Part shown: positions 1-6,782 of the stretch, one piece after another | Layout: the number at the start of each line of letters is the position of its first letter | How positions within the stretch are numbered: position 1 is the first letter of the stretch | From: an uncultured Candidatus Melainabacteria bacterium | GTDB taxonomy: Bacteria; Cyanobacteriota; Vampirovibrionia; Gastranaerophilales; Gastranaerophilaceae | Direction of reading: 5' to 3' | Assembly: GCA_934692295.1 (NCBI GenBank) | Contig: CAKUTL010000049.1 | Span: forward strand, 1 to 11,492 | Length of the DNA: 11,492 nt | The notes under the pieces: model-generated | What the model saw: the letters and a program-made list of their open reading frames with translations, nothing else | The model's database searches: none | Told to the model about the DNA's origin: nothing | Translations under genes and position numbers: made by a program

Positions 1-71
1 TAGCTCAGTTTGGTTAGAGCGCATGCCTGTCACGCATGAGGTCGCGAGTTCGAGCCTCGTCGTTCCCGCCA
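1..71 (+). tRNA. tRNA-Asp (GTC), 5' end outside window
   Basis: This is the body of a tRNA for aspartate. The window begins at about tRNA position 8, so the 5' acceptor strand (expected GGGAACG from the 3' strand CGTTCCC at 61-67) lies outside. The D stem GCTC/GAGC, the anticodon stem CATGC (22-26) with GCATG (34-38), the loop CTGTCAC with anticodon GTC at 29-31, and the T arm GCGAG-TTCGAGC-CTCGT are all visible. The discriminator G68 is followed by a genomically encoded CCA (69-71). No second copy of the tRNA 3' end was seen in the window, so there is no sign of an integrated element bounded here. Confidence 0.96.
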
Positions 72-78
72 TTTAAAT

Positions 79-103
79 AGAGTCCCGATAGGGGCTCTTT
101 TTT
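79..103 (+). terminator. Intrinsic terminator of tRNA-Asp
   Basis: An 8-bp stem AGAGTCCC/GGGGCTCT (one G-T wobble) with loop GATA is followed directly by six T residues. It begins 8 nt after the tRNA CCA end, so it should end the tRNA transcript. Confidence 0.9.
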
Positions 104-128
104 AATGGCTACTTGGGGCGAATTAGTC

Positions 129-205
129 CGTAGGTCGGATTTACTAATCCGACAATAACTTTAAAACATGTAAGGTGGGAATACTCACGCTTTTCCCACC
201 CTACG
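129..205. repeat. Convergent pair of GTAG-headed REP-like hairpins
   Basis: Two hairpins face each other. On the plus strand GTAG (130-133) is followed by the perfect 8-bp stem GTCGGATT (134-141) / AATCCGAC (146-153) with loop TACT. On the minus strand GTAG (complement of 201-204) is followed by the perfect 8-bp stem GGTGGGAA / TTCCCACC (193-200 and 174-181) with an 11-nt loop. The outer CGTAGG (129-134) and CCTACG (200-205) can also pair and close the whole unit. A GTAG head before an imperfect palindrome is the hallmark of REP sequences mobilised by RAYT/TnpA-REP Y1 transposases. No such transposase is encoded in the window, so the assignment rests on structure. Confidence 0.6.
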
Positions 206-291
206 TTCTACATTTTCTATTGTTCTAAGCGTATTTCCCATAATCGTCCCCTTTCATTTTAGCAATTATCTTATATTGTTAAAGTCATTTT

Positions 292-810
292 TTATTCAGA
301 AACAGTACTCCCATCTGTATAGTATGTATTTCCGCTTAGTGCTGTAAAAACACCTACCTCATCTTTTTTATCCTTAGTTATACTATTACCTTTTGATAAA
401 AATGTTTTACCATTATATTTATTATCATCTATTTGAACAACATCTTTCGTTCCGTTATCTGCAATATCAATTTTTGAATTTCTACATCCTGCAAGGTGTA
501 CATAATCTTCTTTACCTTTAACTCCTGTAAATTCTAGTCCCCAAATTCTATATACATCTGTATGTGCAGTTTTATTATTCTTATCAACATTAGATTCTAT
601 TGGAAAATGTTCAATTTGAGCATTATTTTTAGCAGACTGAGCTGGATACTTTGCAATTGCTCCGGATGTAAAATTAACAACATATCTAGTAGAACCATTC
701 TCTTGAATTACCTTTTTATTAGCAACAAATTCATTTCTTATAGTTACTCCTCCAAAATTAGTATAAACACCATCTTTAGATACAGCAGTTTGCCCAATTT
801 CTTTTACCAT
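292..810 (-). CDS. Unknown protein, 172 aa, possible beta-rich repeat protein
   Basis: I do not recognise this protein. The start is supported by a good Shine-Dalgarno sequence (AAAGGAG) 8 nt upstream of ATG on the minus strand. It has no signal peptide or membrane segment and is rich in Asn, Lys, Asp, Gly and Thr. The middle part (about 91-130) reads GLEFTGVKGKEDYVHLAG and then NSKIDIADNGTKDVVQIDDN, an alternating beta-strand/turn pattern with Asp/Asn-Gly turns that loosely recalls beta-roll or beta-helix surface proteins. No exact RTX nonapeptide repeats are present. Only two or three such turns exist, so this could be a small standalone domain or a piece of a larger family. The gene stands alone, with the REP-like pair behind it and degraded genes in front. 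Confidence 0.72.
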   Translation of the reverse strand: MVKEIGQTAVSKDGVYTNFGGVTIRNEFVANKKVIQENGSTRYVVNFTSGAIAKYPAQSAKNNAQIEHFPIESNVDKNNKTAHTDVYRIWGLEFTGVKGKEDYVHLAGCRNSKIDIADNGTKDVVQIDDNKYNGKTFLSKGNSITKDKKDEVGVFTALSGNTYYTDGSTVSE

Positions 811-989
811 AAAATTTTCTCCTTTTAATTAATATCTCTTGATATATAACTAAAGTTTTTTGGAGAAAAATAATTGCGCAGCATCCCTCATATCATATCA
901 TATCATATAGGGCATTATAACTGGGTTTGAGCCCTATGTAAATCCATCTTTATATTTTGTAACATTATTACTTTTGTAACGTAATCTAA
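811..989. other. Intergenic debris with pentamer repeat and small inverted repeat
   Basis: No gene is visible here. It holds four tandem copies of TCATA (888-907) and a 7-bp inverted repeat ATAGGGC (907-913) / GCCCTAT (931-937) with a 17-nt loop. A duplicated TTTTGTAAC motif appears near 957-980. The 5' control region of the minus-strand gene starting at 810 lies at the left edge; its ribosome-binding site is clear but no strong promoter was recognised. Confidence 0.5.
888..907. repeat. Pentanucleotide microsatellite (TCATA)x4
   Basis: Four perfect copies of TCATA run head to tail in non-coding DNA. Such tracts can change length by replication slippage. It is not inside a gene and no promoter spacing effect could be shown, so it may be neutral. 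Confidence 0.85.
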
Positions 990-1073
990 ATAAAAAAGCG
1001 AGGTTATAAAGAAGTTGGCGGAATTTATTTTGATGAATATTGTGAGCATATAACCATGGTAAAAGAATTTTAA
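990..1073 (+). pseudogene. GNAT-type acetyltransferase, C-terminal remnant
   Basis: A short open stretch, closed upstream by stop codon TAA at 987-989 and ending at TAA 1071-1073, translates to about 27 residues beginning IKKRGYKEVGGIYFDEY and ending CEHITMVKEF. This resembles the last segment of many GNAT N-acetyltransferases: the final helix ending in (K)xGF/Y-K-x-x-G, then an acidic strand and H-I-x-M-x-K near the C terminus. It has no suitable start codon and lacks the acetyl-CoA-binding part of the fold, so it cannot be functional. It lies just upstream of the broken sugE-like gene, which suggests a region where acquired or dispensable genes are decaying. The fragment is short, so the family call is tentative. 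Confidence 0.45.
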
Positions 1074-1108
1074 AATTATTTTAATTGTTTTTACGTTATA
1101 ATAATTCT

Positions 1109-1424
1109 ATGGCATGGATTTATTTAGTAGTAGCTTGAAATTGGTTGGCCGATTGGATTGAAATTGGCACAGACACCTCATCCAATTGCAAAATATTTGT
1201 GGATAATTTTTGCAATTATTGCAATGGCTTTGAGCGGTGTATTTTTATTCTTTGCACAAAAACAAATTCCAATTGGAACGGCTTATGCTATTTGGACCGG
1301 ATTAGGCACAATCGATACTTTTTGTATTGGAATAATCTTTTTCCATGATGCCGCTAGTTTGTTAAGATTATTCGGAGTTCTTTTAATTCTATCAGGTGTA
1401 ATTATTTTAAAACTTGTTCACTAA
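1109..1424 (+). pseudogene. sugE: Small multidrug resistance (SugE/Gdx-type) exporter, frameshifted
   Basis: SMR proteins are ~105-aa four-helix inner-membrane exporters that work as dimers; the SugE/Gdx branch exports guanidinium and quaternary ammonium compounds. From ATG 1109 the first frame gives MAWIYLVVA and then TGA at 1136-1138. From about 1134 another frame continues with LEIGWPIGLKLAQ and runs to TAA at 1422-1424, including IPIGTAYAIWTGLGT and a final ILSGVIILKLVH. Joined, these give a near-complete SMR protein with the essential membrane Glu (LEIGW) and the GTAYAxWTG signature. Intact relatives read VVAGLLE or similar at the joint, so a deletion of about 8 nt fits. A TTG at 1158 could start the second frame, but that product would lack helix 1 and the essential Glu. 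No guanidine riboswitch was recognised upstream. Confidence 0.85.
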
Positions 1425-1451
1425 AATTCCCACTTTTACAAATTCATTACT

Positions 1452-3923
1452 CTAAAAGAATTTAGCGGTTTTTGATTTGGCACATTTTTTTAGTTCTTGC
1501 GGTGTTCCGGAAAAGACTATTTCTCCACCTGCTTCTCCGCCCTCCGGCCCCATATCAATAATATAATCGGCATTTCTTATTACGTCTAAATCGTGTTCAA
1601 TAATGATTACTGTTGCTCCATTATCAATAAGAGTTTGAAATACCTTTAAAAGCGTTTGGACATCAAGTGGATGTAGCCCAATTGTAGGTTCATCGAAAAT
1701 GAAAACAGAATCGGATTGTGTTTTTCTCATTTCACTTGCTAATTTTAATCTCTGTGCTTCTCCGCCTGAAAGGCTTGGAGTTGCTTCGCCTAAAGTTAAA
1801 TAGCCTAACCCTAAATCTTTTAATATTTGTAAACGCTGACAAACAGAATTTAACCCTTTGCAAGCATCTAAGGCTGTATTTACGTCCATTGCCATTAATT
1901 CAGGAAGTGAATGTCCGTTAAATTTAATTTGATTTGCAGGTTTGTCATACCTAGAACCTCCACAGTCAGGACAAGGGATTTCTACATCCGGTAAAAATTG
2001 AACATCAAGATTAATTACACCGGTTCCATCACAAGTTGGGCAACGCAACTTCCCTGTATTATATGAAAAATCTCCGGCTTTGTAGTTTAGGTTCATACTC
2101 TTTGCAGATTTTGCAAATGTTTTTCTAAGTTCATCATGAATATTTGCGTAGGTTGCAACTGTAGAACGAATATTTATGCCAATTGGAGTTGCATCTATTA
2201 ATTTAACCTGTTTTATTCCTTCTGCATCAATCGTTTTTATGTGTTGAGGCAGTTTTTTGTTGCTAGAAATTGTTTCAAGGGCAGGGGTCAAACTTTCCAA
2301 AACCATTGTTGTTTTACCAGAACCGGAGACCCCTGTTACAACAGTCAAACGACCTTTTGGAATTTCAACCTTCAATGGTTTTACGGTGTGAATTGCATCC
2401 GTAGTCATCGTAATTTCCCCAAAATCAAATAAATCATTTGCACTTGCTTGTTTTCTGACTAATGGTTGGTTTTCTCCAGAAAGAAACTTCCCAATGATTG
2501 AGTTTTTGTTATTTTCTAAATCTTTAACCGTTCCTTCTGCAATTACATAGCCCCCATTTACTCCTGCTTTGGGTCCCATCTCAATAATCCAATCTGATTC
2601 CGTTAAAATTTGAGTATCATGATCAACTAAAATGATAGAATTCCCGTCATCAATCAAATCGTGCATAACGCCCTTTAGACCTATGATATTAGAAGGGTGG
2701 AGACCAATTGATGGTTCATCTAAAACGTACAAAACACCAGTAGTTCTGTTTCTTACTGCACGAGCAAGTTGCATTCTTTGACGTTCTCCGGTAGAAAGAG
2801 TTGATGCTGCCCTATCTAAAGTTAAGTAGCTCAAACCTAAATCCATAAGACGTTTTGCAACAGTTAAAAAAGATTCACAAATAGCTTTTGCCATCGGTTG
2901 CATTTCTTGAGGGAGAGAACTTGGAACTTGTTTCACCCATTCAATAAGTTCTTTCAATGTCATTTGGCAAGCCTCATCAAGCGATATTCCCATAATTCGT
3001 GGGTATCTTGCTTTTTGAGATAATCGAGTTCCTTGGCAGTCTGGGCAAATATCTTGTTTCAAAAATTTCTCAACACGCTTCATGCTTTTTTCATCTTTAA
3101 CTTTTGCCAACGCATTTTCGACAGTATAAACGGCATTATAGTAAGTAAAATCAAGTTCTCCCGCTTGATTTGTATTTTTTGCCTTGTAGAAAATGTGCTT
3201 CTTTTCTGCGGGACCGTTATAGACAATATCCTTTTCTTTGTCTGTCAAATCTTTAAACGGGATATTTGTTCTAACCCCCATTTCTCGACAAACATCAGTC
3301 ATTAATGACCACATAAGGGTTCCCCAAGGAGCAACAGCTCCTTCATCAATGGTTAAAGATTTGTCAGGTACTAAGGTCGATTTATCAACAGTTCTTACGA
3401 TTCCTGTACCTCCACATGTTTGGCAAGCTCCTTGGCTGTTAAATGCCAATTCTTCGGCTGATGGGGCAAAAAAATGTGTTTGACATACAGGGCAAATAAG
3501 TTCCTGTTCGCTTGCAACCGCTAAGGTTGGTTCGTGATAATGTCCATTGAGGCAACGATGACTTGCAAGTCTAGAAAACATAAGACGCAGACTGTTTAAG
3601 AGTTCCGTTCCGGTTCCGAATGTACTTCTCACTCCCGGAACTGCCGGACGTTGATGCAACGCAAGGGATGCTGGCACATATAAAATTTCGTCAACAAGAG
3701 CTTTTTCTGCTTGAGTCATACGGCGTCTTGTGTAAGTTGAAAGAGCTTCTAAATAACGTCTAGAGCCTTCAGAATATAAAACACCAAGAGCAAGGGAAGA
3801 TTTTCCGGATCCTGAAACTCCTGCTATTCCAACTATTTTATTTAGCGGAATGTCAACATCTATATTTTTAAGATTGTGAACTTTTGCCCCTTTGACTTTT
3901 ATTGAACTGATTTTGTTACTCAT
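1452..3923 (-). CDS. UvrA-like ABC ATPase paralog without UvrB-binding domain
   Basis: This soluble twin-ABC protein belongs to the UvrA family, the DNA damage sensor of nucleotide excision repair. Motifs in order: Walker A1 GVSGSGKS (35-42), zinc Cys pairs CPVC (144-147) and CQTC (167-170), signature 1 LSTGERQR (376-383, Thr replacing the usual Gly), Walker B1 with LDEPSIGLHP (401-410), Walker A2 GVSGSGKT (531-538), zinc Cys pairs CPTC (628-631) and CPDC (651-654), signature 2 LSGGEAQR (718-725), and Walker B2 FDEPTIGLHP (743-752). At 823 aa it is about 120 shorter than housekeeping UvrA (~940). The gap lies mainly between RSTFGTGTE (99-107) and the first zinc pair, where UvrA carries its UvrB-binding domain. 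It is therefore a paralog, probably unable to load UvrB; relatives are often linked to resistance to DNA-binding drugs, but the role here is unknown. The start follows AAAGGAT with 8-nt spacing. It is convergent with the sugE remnant. Confidence 0.93.
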   Translation of the reverse strand: MSNKISSIKVKGAKVHNLKNIDVDIPLNKIVGIAGVSGSGKSSLALGVLYSEGSRRYLEALSTYTRRRMTQAEKALVDEILYVPASLALHQRPAVPGVRSTFGTGTELLNSLRLMFSRLASHRCLNGHYHEPTLAVASEQELICPVCQTHFFAPSAEELAFNSQGACQTCGGTGIVRTVDKSTLVPDKSLTIDEGAVAPWGTLMWSLMTDVCREMGVRTNIPFKDLTDKEKDIVYNGPAEKKHIFYKAKNTNQAGELDFTYYNAVYTVENALAKVKDEKSMKRVEKFLKQDICPDCQGTRLSQKARYPRIMGISLDEACQMTLKELIEWVKQVPSSLPQEMQPMAKAICESFLTVAKRLMDLGLSYLTLDRAASTLSTGERQRMQLARAVRNRTTGVLYVLDEPSIGLHPSNIIGLKGVMHDLIDDGNSIILVDHDTQILTESDWIIEMGPKAGVNGGYVIAEGTVKDLENNKNSIIGKFLSGENQPLVRKQASANDLFDFGEITMTTDAIHTVKPLKVEIPKGRLTVVTGVSGSGKTTMVLESLTPALETISSNKKLPQHIKTIDAEGIKQVKLIDATPIGINIRSTVATYANIHDELRKTFAKSAKSMNLNYKAGDFSYNTGKLRCPTCDGTGVINLDVQFLPDVEIPCPDCGGSRYDKPANQIKFNGHSLPELMAMDVNTALDACKGLNSVCQRLQILKDLGLGYLTLGEATPSLSGGEAQRLKLASEMRKTQSDSVFIFDEPTIGLHPLDVQTLLKVFQTLIDNGATVIIIEHDLDVIRNADYIIDMGPEGGEAGGEIVFSGTPQELKKCAKSKTAKFF

Positions 3924-3942
3924 AAAAATATCCTTTGATAAT

Positions 3943-3948
3943 ATTATA
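3943..3948 (-). promoter_or_regulatory. Probable -10 box of the UvrA-like gene
   Basis: A perfect TATAAT on the minus strand lies 19 nt upstream of the ATG at 3923 and ahead of its AAAGGAT ribosome-binding site. No good -35 element is seen 16-18 bp further upstream, so the promoter is weak, activator-dependent or differently built. Confidence 0.5.
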
Positions 3949-3985
3949 GACTGAAATTAGTATTTGCATACCTATAAAATAATAA

Positions 3986-4276
3986 ACTTATTTCACAAAA
4001 TCAACTGCAAAGAATGGAGAAATTTATTGTATTGTTCCACTTGTTAGCCACGTTGACCATACAATCCATGAAATTCACGCACTTATTACAGAACAAGGAG
4101 TTGCCGATTTGAGAGGTTTAGACCCTATTGAAAGAGTCAAAACTATTATTGAAAATTGTGCACATCCAAAATTCAAACAAGAATTGTATGATTATCTTGA
4201 TAAGGCAATAAATACTTGTGAATACAAGGAGATGCCTGTTGATATTGAAGATGCATATAAATTTCCAAATATTTAA
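3986..4276 (+). pseudogene. Acetyl-CoA hydrolase/CoA-transferase, C-terminal remnant
   Basis: This open stretch begins after a TAA (3983-3985) and ends with TAA 4274-4276, giving about 96 residues with no usable start codon. It contains STAKNGEI, HVDHTIHEIHALITEQGV, ADLRGLDPIERVKTIIENCA and HPKFKQELYDYLDKA. This is the recognisable C-terminal end of the acetyl-CoA hydrolase/succinate:acetate CoA-transferase family (Cat1/AarC type, about 500 aa), in which ITEQGVADLRG and IIENCAHP are strongly conserved. The first ~400 residues, including the catalytic Glu that forms the CoA thioester, are missing. The reading frame that remains has no internal stop, so the truncation looks fairly recent. It sits between the UvrA-like gene and the kinase operon, 34 nt before the kinase start. 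Intact enzymes make acetate and acyl-CoA in anaerobic fermentation. Confidence 0.88.
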
Positions 4277-4310
4277 TAGCAAAATGATGATTTCAAGGTA
4301 AAATAAAACT

Positions 4311-5297
4311 ATGGATGAAAATAAATTACTTGAAATGTTTAAATTGCGTGAAGATATCCTTATGGCACTAGAGGAAGGCATCTTAGCAATTGATAAAAAT
4401 AAAAAAGTTATATTTATAAATAAATCAGCAATTCCAATGCTGCACATAACAGAAAAAGAACCTGTCGGCAAAGACCTGAATGAAATTTATCCGGCATCAA
4501 GATTAGGTGAACTCTTAACAACAGGCAAAAAAGAATTCAATGTGCAAATGAAATCATTAAAAAATGATTACGTAATTTCTGATAGAATGCCAATTTATGA
4601 TAACGGAGAAATCGTTGGTGCATTTGCGATTTTTAGAAACAGAACTGAGGTCGTAAAACTTGCAGAAAATTTGACAGGTGTTAAACACCTCGTTGAATCT
4701 ATGAGAGCTAATAACCATGATTTTGTGAATAAATTGCACGTAATCTTGGGCTTAATCCAAATGAAGAAATACGATGAAGCCGTTGACTATATTATGAATG
4801 TAAGTATGGTACAAAAAGAAATAATAAGTACCATTATTAAACAAATTAAAATTCCATCTATTGCTGCTCTTTTGATTGGGAAATTTGCTAGAGCATCAGA
4901 ACTTGGTATTCATTTTGCACTGGATTCTGCTAGTTCACTGGAAGAAAACGATACAAAAATTCCGTCAGATGTTTTTATAACAGTGCTTGGAAATTTAATC
5001 GAAAATGCGATGGATTCACTAAATTCAACAGATGTTTCCAACAAAAAAATATATGTATCTATTTTATCAACTTCAAAAGAAATTAAAATTGTTGTCAGTG
5101 ATAATGGGGATGGAATTAAAAAATCTAATTTGAGAAAAATTTTCAAAGACGGATTTTCGACCAAAAGTAATTCAAGAGGAACCGGACTTTTTGTTGTTAA
5201 ATCTTTGATTGGAACTTATAACGGCAAAATTTCGGTTACTTCTGGACATGAGATTGAAACCAAATTTACTGTTAAATTTAAGAAAGAAGGGAAATAA
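4311..5297 (+). CDS. Soluble DcuS/CitA-type sensor histidine kinase
   Basis: This 328-aa protein matches the cytoplasmic half of the DcuS/CitA/MalK family. A PAS domain (about 12-115, from LREDILMALEEGILAID to GAFAIFRNRTE) is followed by the phosphoacceptor helix NNHDFVNKLHVILGLIQ with His136. The ATPase domain has N box GNLIENAMD (227-235), G1 DNGDGI (264-269) and G2 RGTGLFVV (289-296). Family members usually run to ~530 aa, with two membrane helices around an external sensor domain. None of that is present, and an in-frame TAA at 4299-4301, 9 nt before the ATG, rules out a longer start. The kinase should be cytosolic and sense an internal signal through its PAS domain. It overlaps the next gene by one base (TAATG at 5295-5299), suggesting translational coupling. 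A weak AAGG lies 12 nt before the start. The CoA-transferase remnant directly upstream raises the possibility that its missing front end was lost in the same rearrangement. Confidence 0.93.
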   Translation: MDENKLLEMFKLREDILMALEEGILAIDKNKKVIFINKSAIPMLHITEKEPVGKDLNEIYPASRLGELLTTGKKEFNVQMKSLKNDYVISDRMPIYDNGEIVGAFAIFRNRTEVVKLAENLTGVKHLVESMRANNHDFVNKLHVILGLIQMKKYDEAVDYIMNVSMVQKEIISTIIKQIKIPSIAALLIGKFARASELGIHFALDSASSLEENDTKIPSDVFITVLGNLIENAMDSLNSTDVSNKKIYVSILSTSKEIKIVVSDNGDGIKKSNLRKIFKDGFSTKSNSRGTGLFVVKSLIGTYNGKISVTSGHEIETKFTVKFKKEGK

Positions 5298-6097
5298 TGA
5301 AACTCTATGCGCTGAATACAGGATATTTGGAAACCGATAAAAATACCGTTGTAGCCTTTGCAATACTTGGGACACGTTCTAATCCGCATGTTCAAAATAA
5401 ATGGATTAAACTTCCTGTAATGGCATATTTAATTGAAACAGATGAAGGCTACATCTTATATGATACAGGCTCAAACCCTGAAGCTATGAACGGTTATTGG
5501 CCTAAAACAATGCAAGAAATCTACCCGCTATACCAAAAAGACGAGGAAAGATTAGAAAATCAACTTAAACTTTGCGGTGTTAAACCGGAAGATATTAAAA
5601 CCGTTGTACTTTCTCACATGCACTTAGACCACGCAGGAAATATCAATTTATTCCCTCATGCTGATGTTTATGTTCCTGGGGAAGATTATAAATATGGACT
5701 TGCGAAAGTCCACATGAATCCTGATAGGGAAACTCATGGCGGATATATTAAAGGCGATTTAGAAGCACCTGTAAAGCAATATCATTTGGTTGATGAAGAT
5801 TTTGAACTCTCAAAAGGAGTTGAAGTTGTTTGTCTTGCCGGTCATACTCCAAATCTCTTAGGGCTTGTTGTTCATCTTGAAGGACAAACAGTAATTCTTC
5901 CTCAAGATTGCGTTTATACATCAGAAATTTTTGGACCACCTGCAAAAATGAGTGGTTTTATGTATGATAGTATAAGTTTTTTGAAATCAATCGAAAAAGT
6001 AAGAAATTTGACTAAAAAATATAATGCTAAGGTATTTCCTGCTCACGATTGGGAATTTTTCCAAACAATGAAATTAGCACCAAAATATTATGAATAA
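5297..6097 (+). CDS. Metallo-beta-lactamase-fold hydrolase, AHL lactonase family
   Basis: A 266-aa metallohydrolase of the N-acyl-homoserine lactonase branch (AiiA/AttM type). The dizinc motif HMHLDH gives His107, His109, Asp111 and His112; further metal ligands are His183 (AGHTPN), Asp204 (LPQDCVY) and His250 (PAHDWEFF). Tyr207 follows Asp204 at the D-x-x-Y spacing of AiiA Asp191/Tyr194, the tyrosine that contacts the lactone. All catalytic residues are therefore present. There is no signal peptide, so it acts in the cytoplasm. Family members open homoserine lactones but many act on other lactones or esters, and no LuxI/LuxR partner is seen here. Its place between a kinase and its response regulator (one-base overlap upstream, 10 nt downstream) implies that its substrate or product is tied to the signal. 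Translation probably starts from AGAAGGGA at the end of the kinase gene. Confidence 0.9.
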   Translation: MKLYALNTGYLETDKNTVVAFAILGTRSNPHVQNKWIKLPVMAYLIETDEGYILYDTGSNPEAMNGYWPKTMQEIYPLYQKDEERLENQLKLCGVKPEDIKTVVLSHMHLDHAGNINLFPHADVYVPGEDYKYGLAKVHMNPDRETHGGYIKGDLEAPVKQYHLVDEDFELSKGVEVVCLAGHTPNLLGLVVHLEGQTVILPQDCVYTSEIFGPPAKMSGFMYDSISFLKSIEKVRNLTKKYNAKVFPAHDWEFFQTMKLAPKYYE

Positions 6098-6107
6098 GAG
6101 GTAATAA

Positions 6108-6782
6108 ATGTACAAGGTTATAATCGTAGAAGATGATCCTATGGTTGCAATGATAAATACTCATTATGTTGAGCAAGATTCCCGTTTTTCTGTTGTTCAA
6201 TCTTTCAGGAATGGGAATGATGCGTTCAAATATTTATCAGAAAATCAAGTGGATTTGGCTATACTGGATGTTTATATGCCGGTATTAGACGGTTTATCTT
6301 TGCTAAAAAAAATTAGAACGGAAGAAATTAATACTGATATAATTATGGTTACGGCATCAAATGATAAAAATACCCTTGATACGGTTTTAAACTTTGGGGT
6401 CATTGATTACCTTGTCAAACCTTTTGTGCAGGAAAGATTTCAACAAGCACTGGACAAGTTCGTTGAGTGCAGTATTCAAAAAAATAATGTTTGCGTTCTT
6501 GATCAGAAAAAAATTGATGAAATAATGAATAGCGAACATTTTGCGAATAATAATTTTGAACTTCCAAAAGGTATTCAAGAAAAGACATTAGACAAAATTA
6601 GAGAATACTTAAGAGAAGATACAAATAGTGGACATACATCAGAACAGATTGCAGCATTTTTGGATATTTCAAAAGTTACGGTTCGAAAATATATGCATTA
6701 TTTGACAAAAAATAGCGAAGTTATAGAACAAATAAACTACGACACTGGCGGTCGCCCTTGCATGGTGTATTTTTTGAAATAA
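6108..6782 (+). CDS. CitB/DcuR-family response regulator
   Basis: A 224-aa DNA-binding response regulator. The receiver domain (about 1-118) has the acidic pocket EDD (8-10), phosphoacceptor Asp54 (LAILDVYMP), Thr82 (MVTAS) and Lys104 (LVKPF). A linker leads to a C-terminal helix-turn-helix (about 176-200, HTSEQIAAFLDISKVTVRKY) ending in GRPCMVYF, as in CitB, DcuR and MalR, which respond to C4-dicarboxylates or citrate. It is the evident partner of the DcuS/CitA-type kinase two genes upstream. The start follows GAGG six nt before ATG and ten nt after the lactonase-like gene, so the three form one operon. Targets are unknown: no transporter for citrate or dicarboxylates is present in the window. 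The downstream AT-rich palindrome could be a binding site but shows no proven link. Confidence 0.94.
   Translation: MYKVIIVEDDPMVAMINTHYVEQDSRFSVVQSFRNGNDAFKYLSENQVDLAILDVYMPVLDGLSLLKKIRTEEINTDIIMVTASNDKNTLDTVLNFGVIDYLVKPFVQERFQQALDKFVECSIQKNNVCVLDQKKIDEIMNSEHFANNNFELPKGIQEKTLDKIREYLREDTNSGHTSEQIAAFLDISKVTVRKYMHYLTKNSEVIEQINYDTGGRPCMVYFLK

Noticed and set aside
1..103. tRNA-Asp as attachment site of an integrated element
   Set aside because: No integrase gene and no repeat of the tRNA 3' end was found in the window.
1020..1108. Guanidine riboswitch ahead of the SugE/Gdx-type gene
   Set aside because: No conserved guanidine-riboswitch motif was seen; the stretch is filled by the GNAT remnant and AT-rich sequence.
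1145..1348. Plus-strand open frame of 67 codons in the SMR region
   Set aside because: It continues the frame of the ATG at 1109 past the lesion and loses all SMR similarity; the other frame carries the family motifs.
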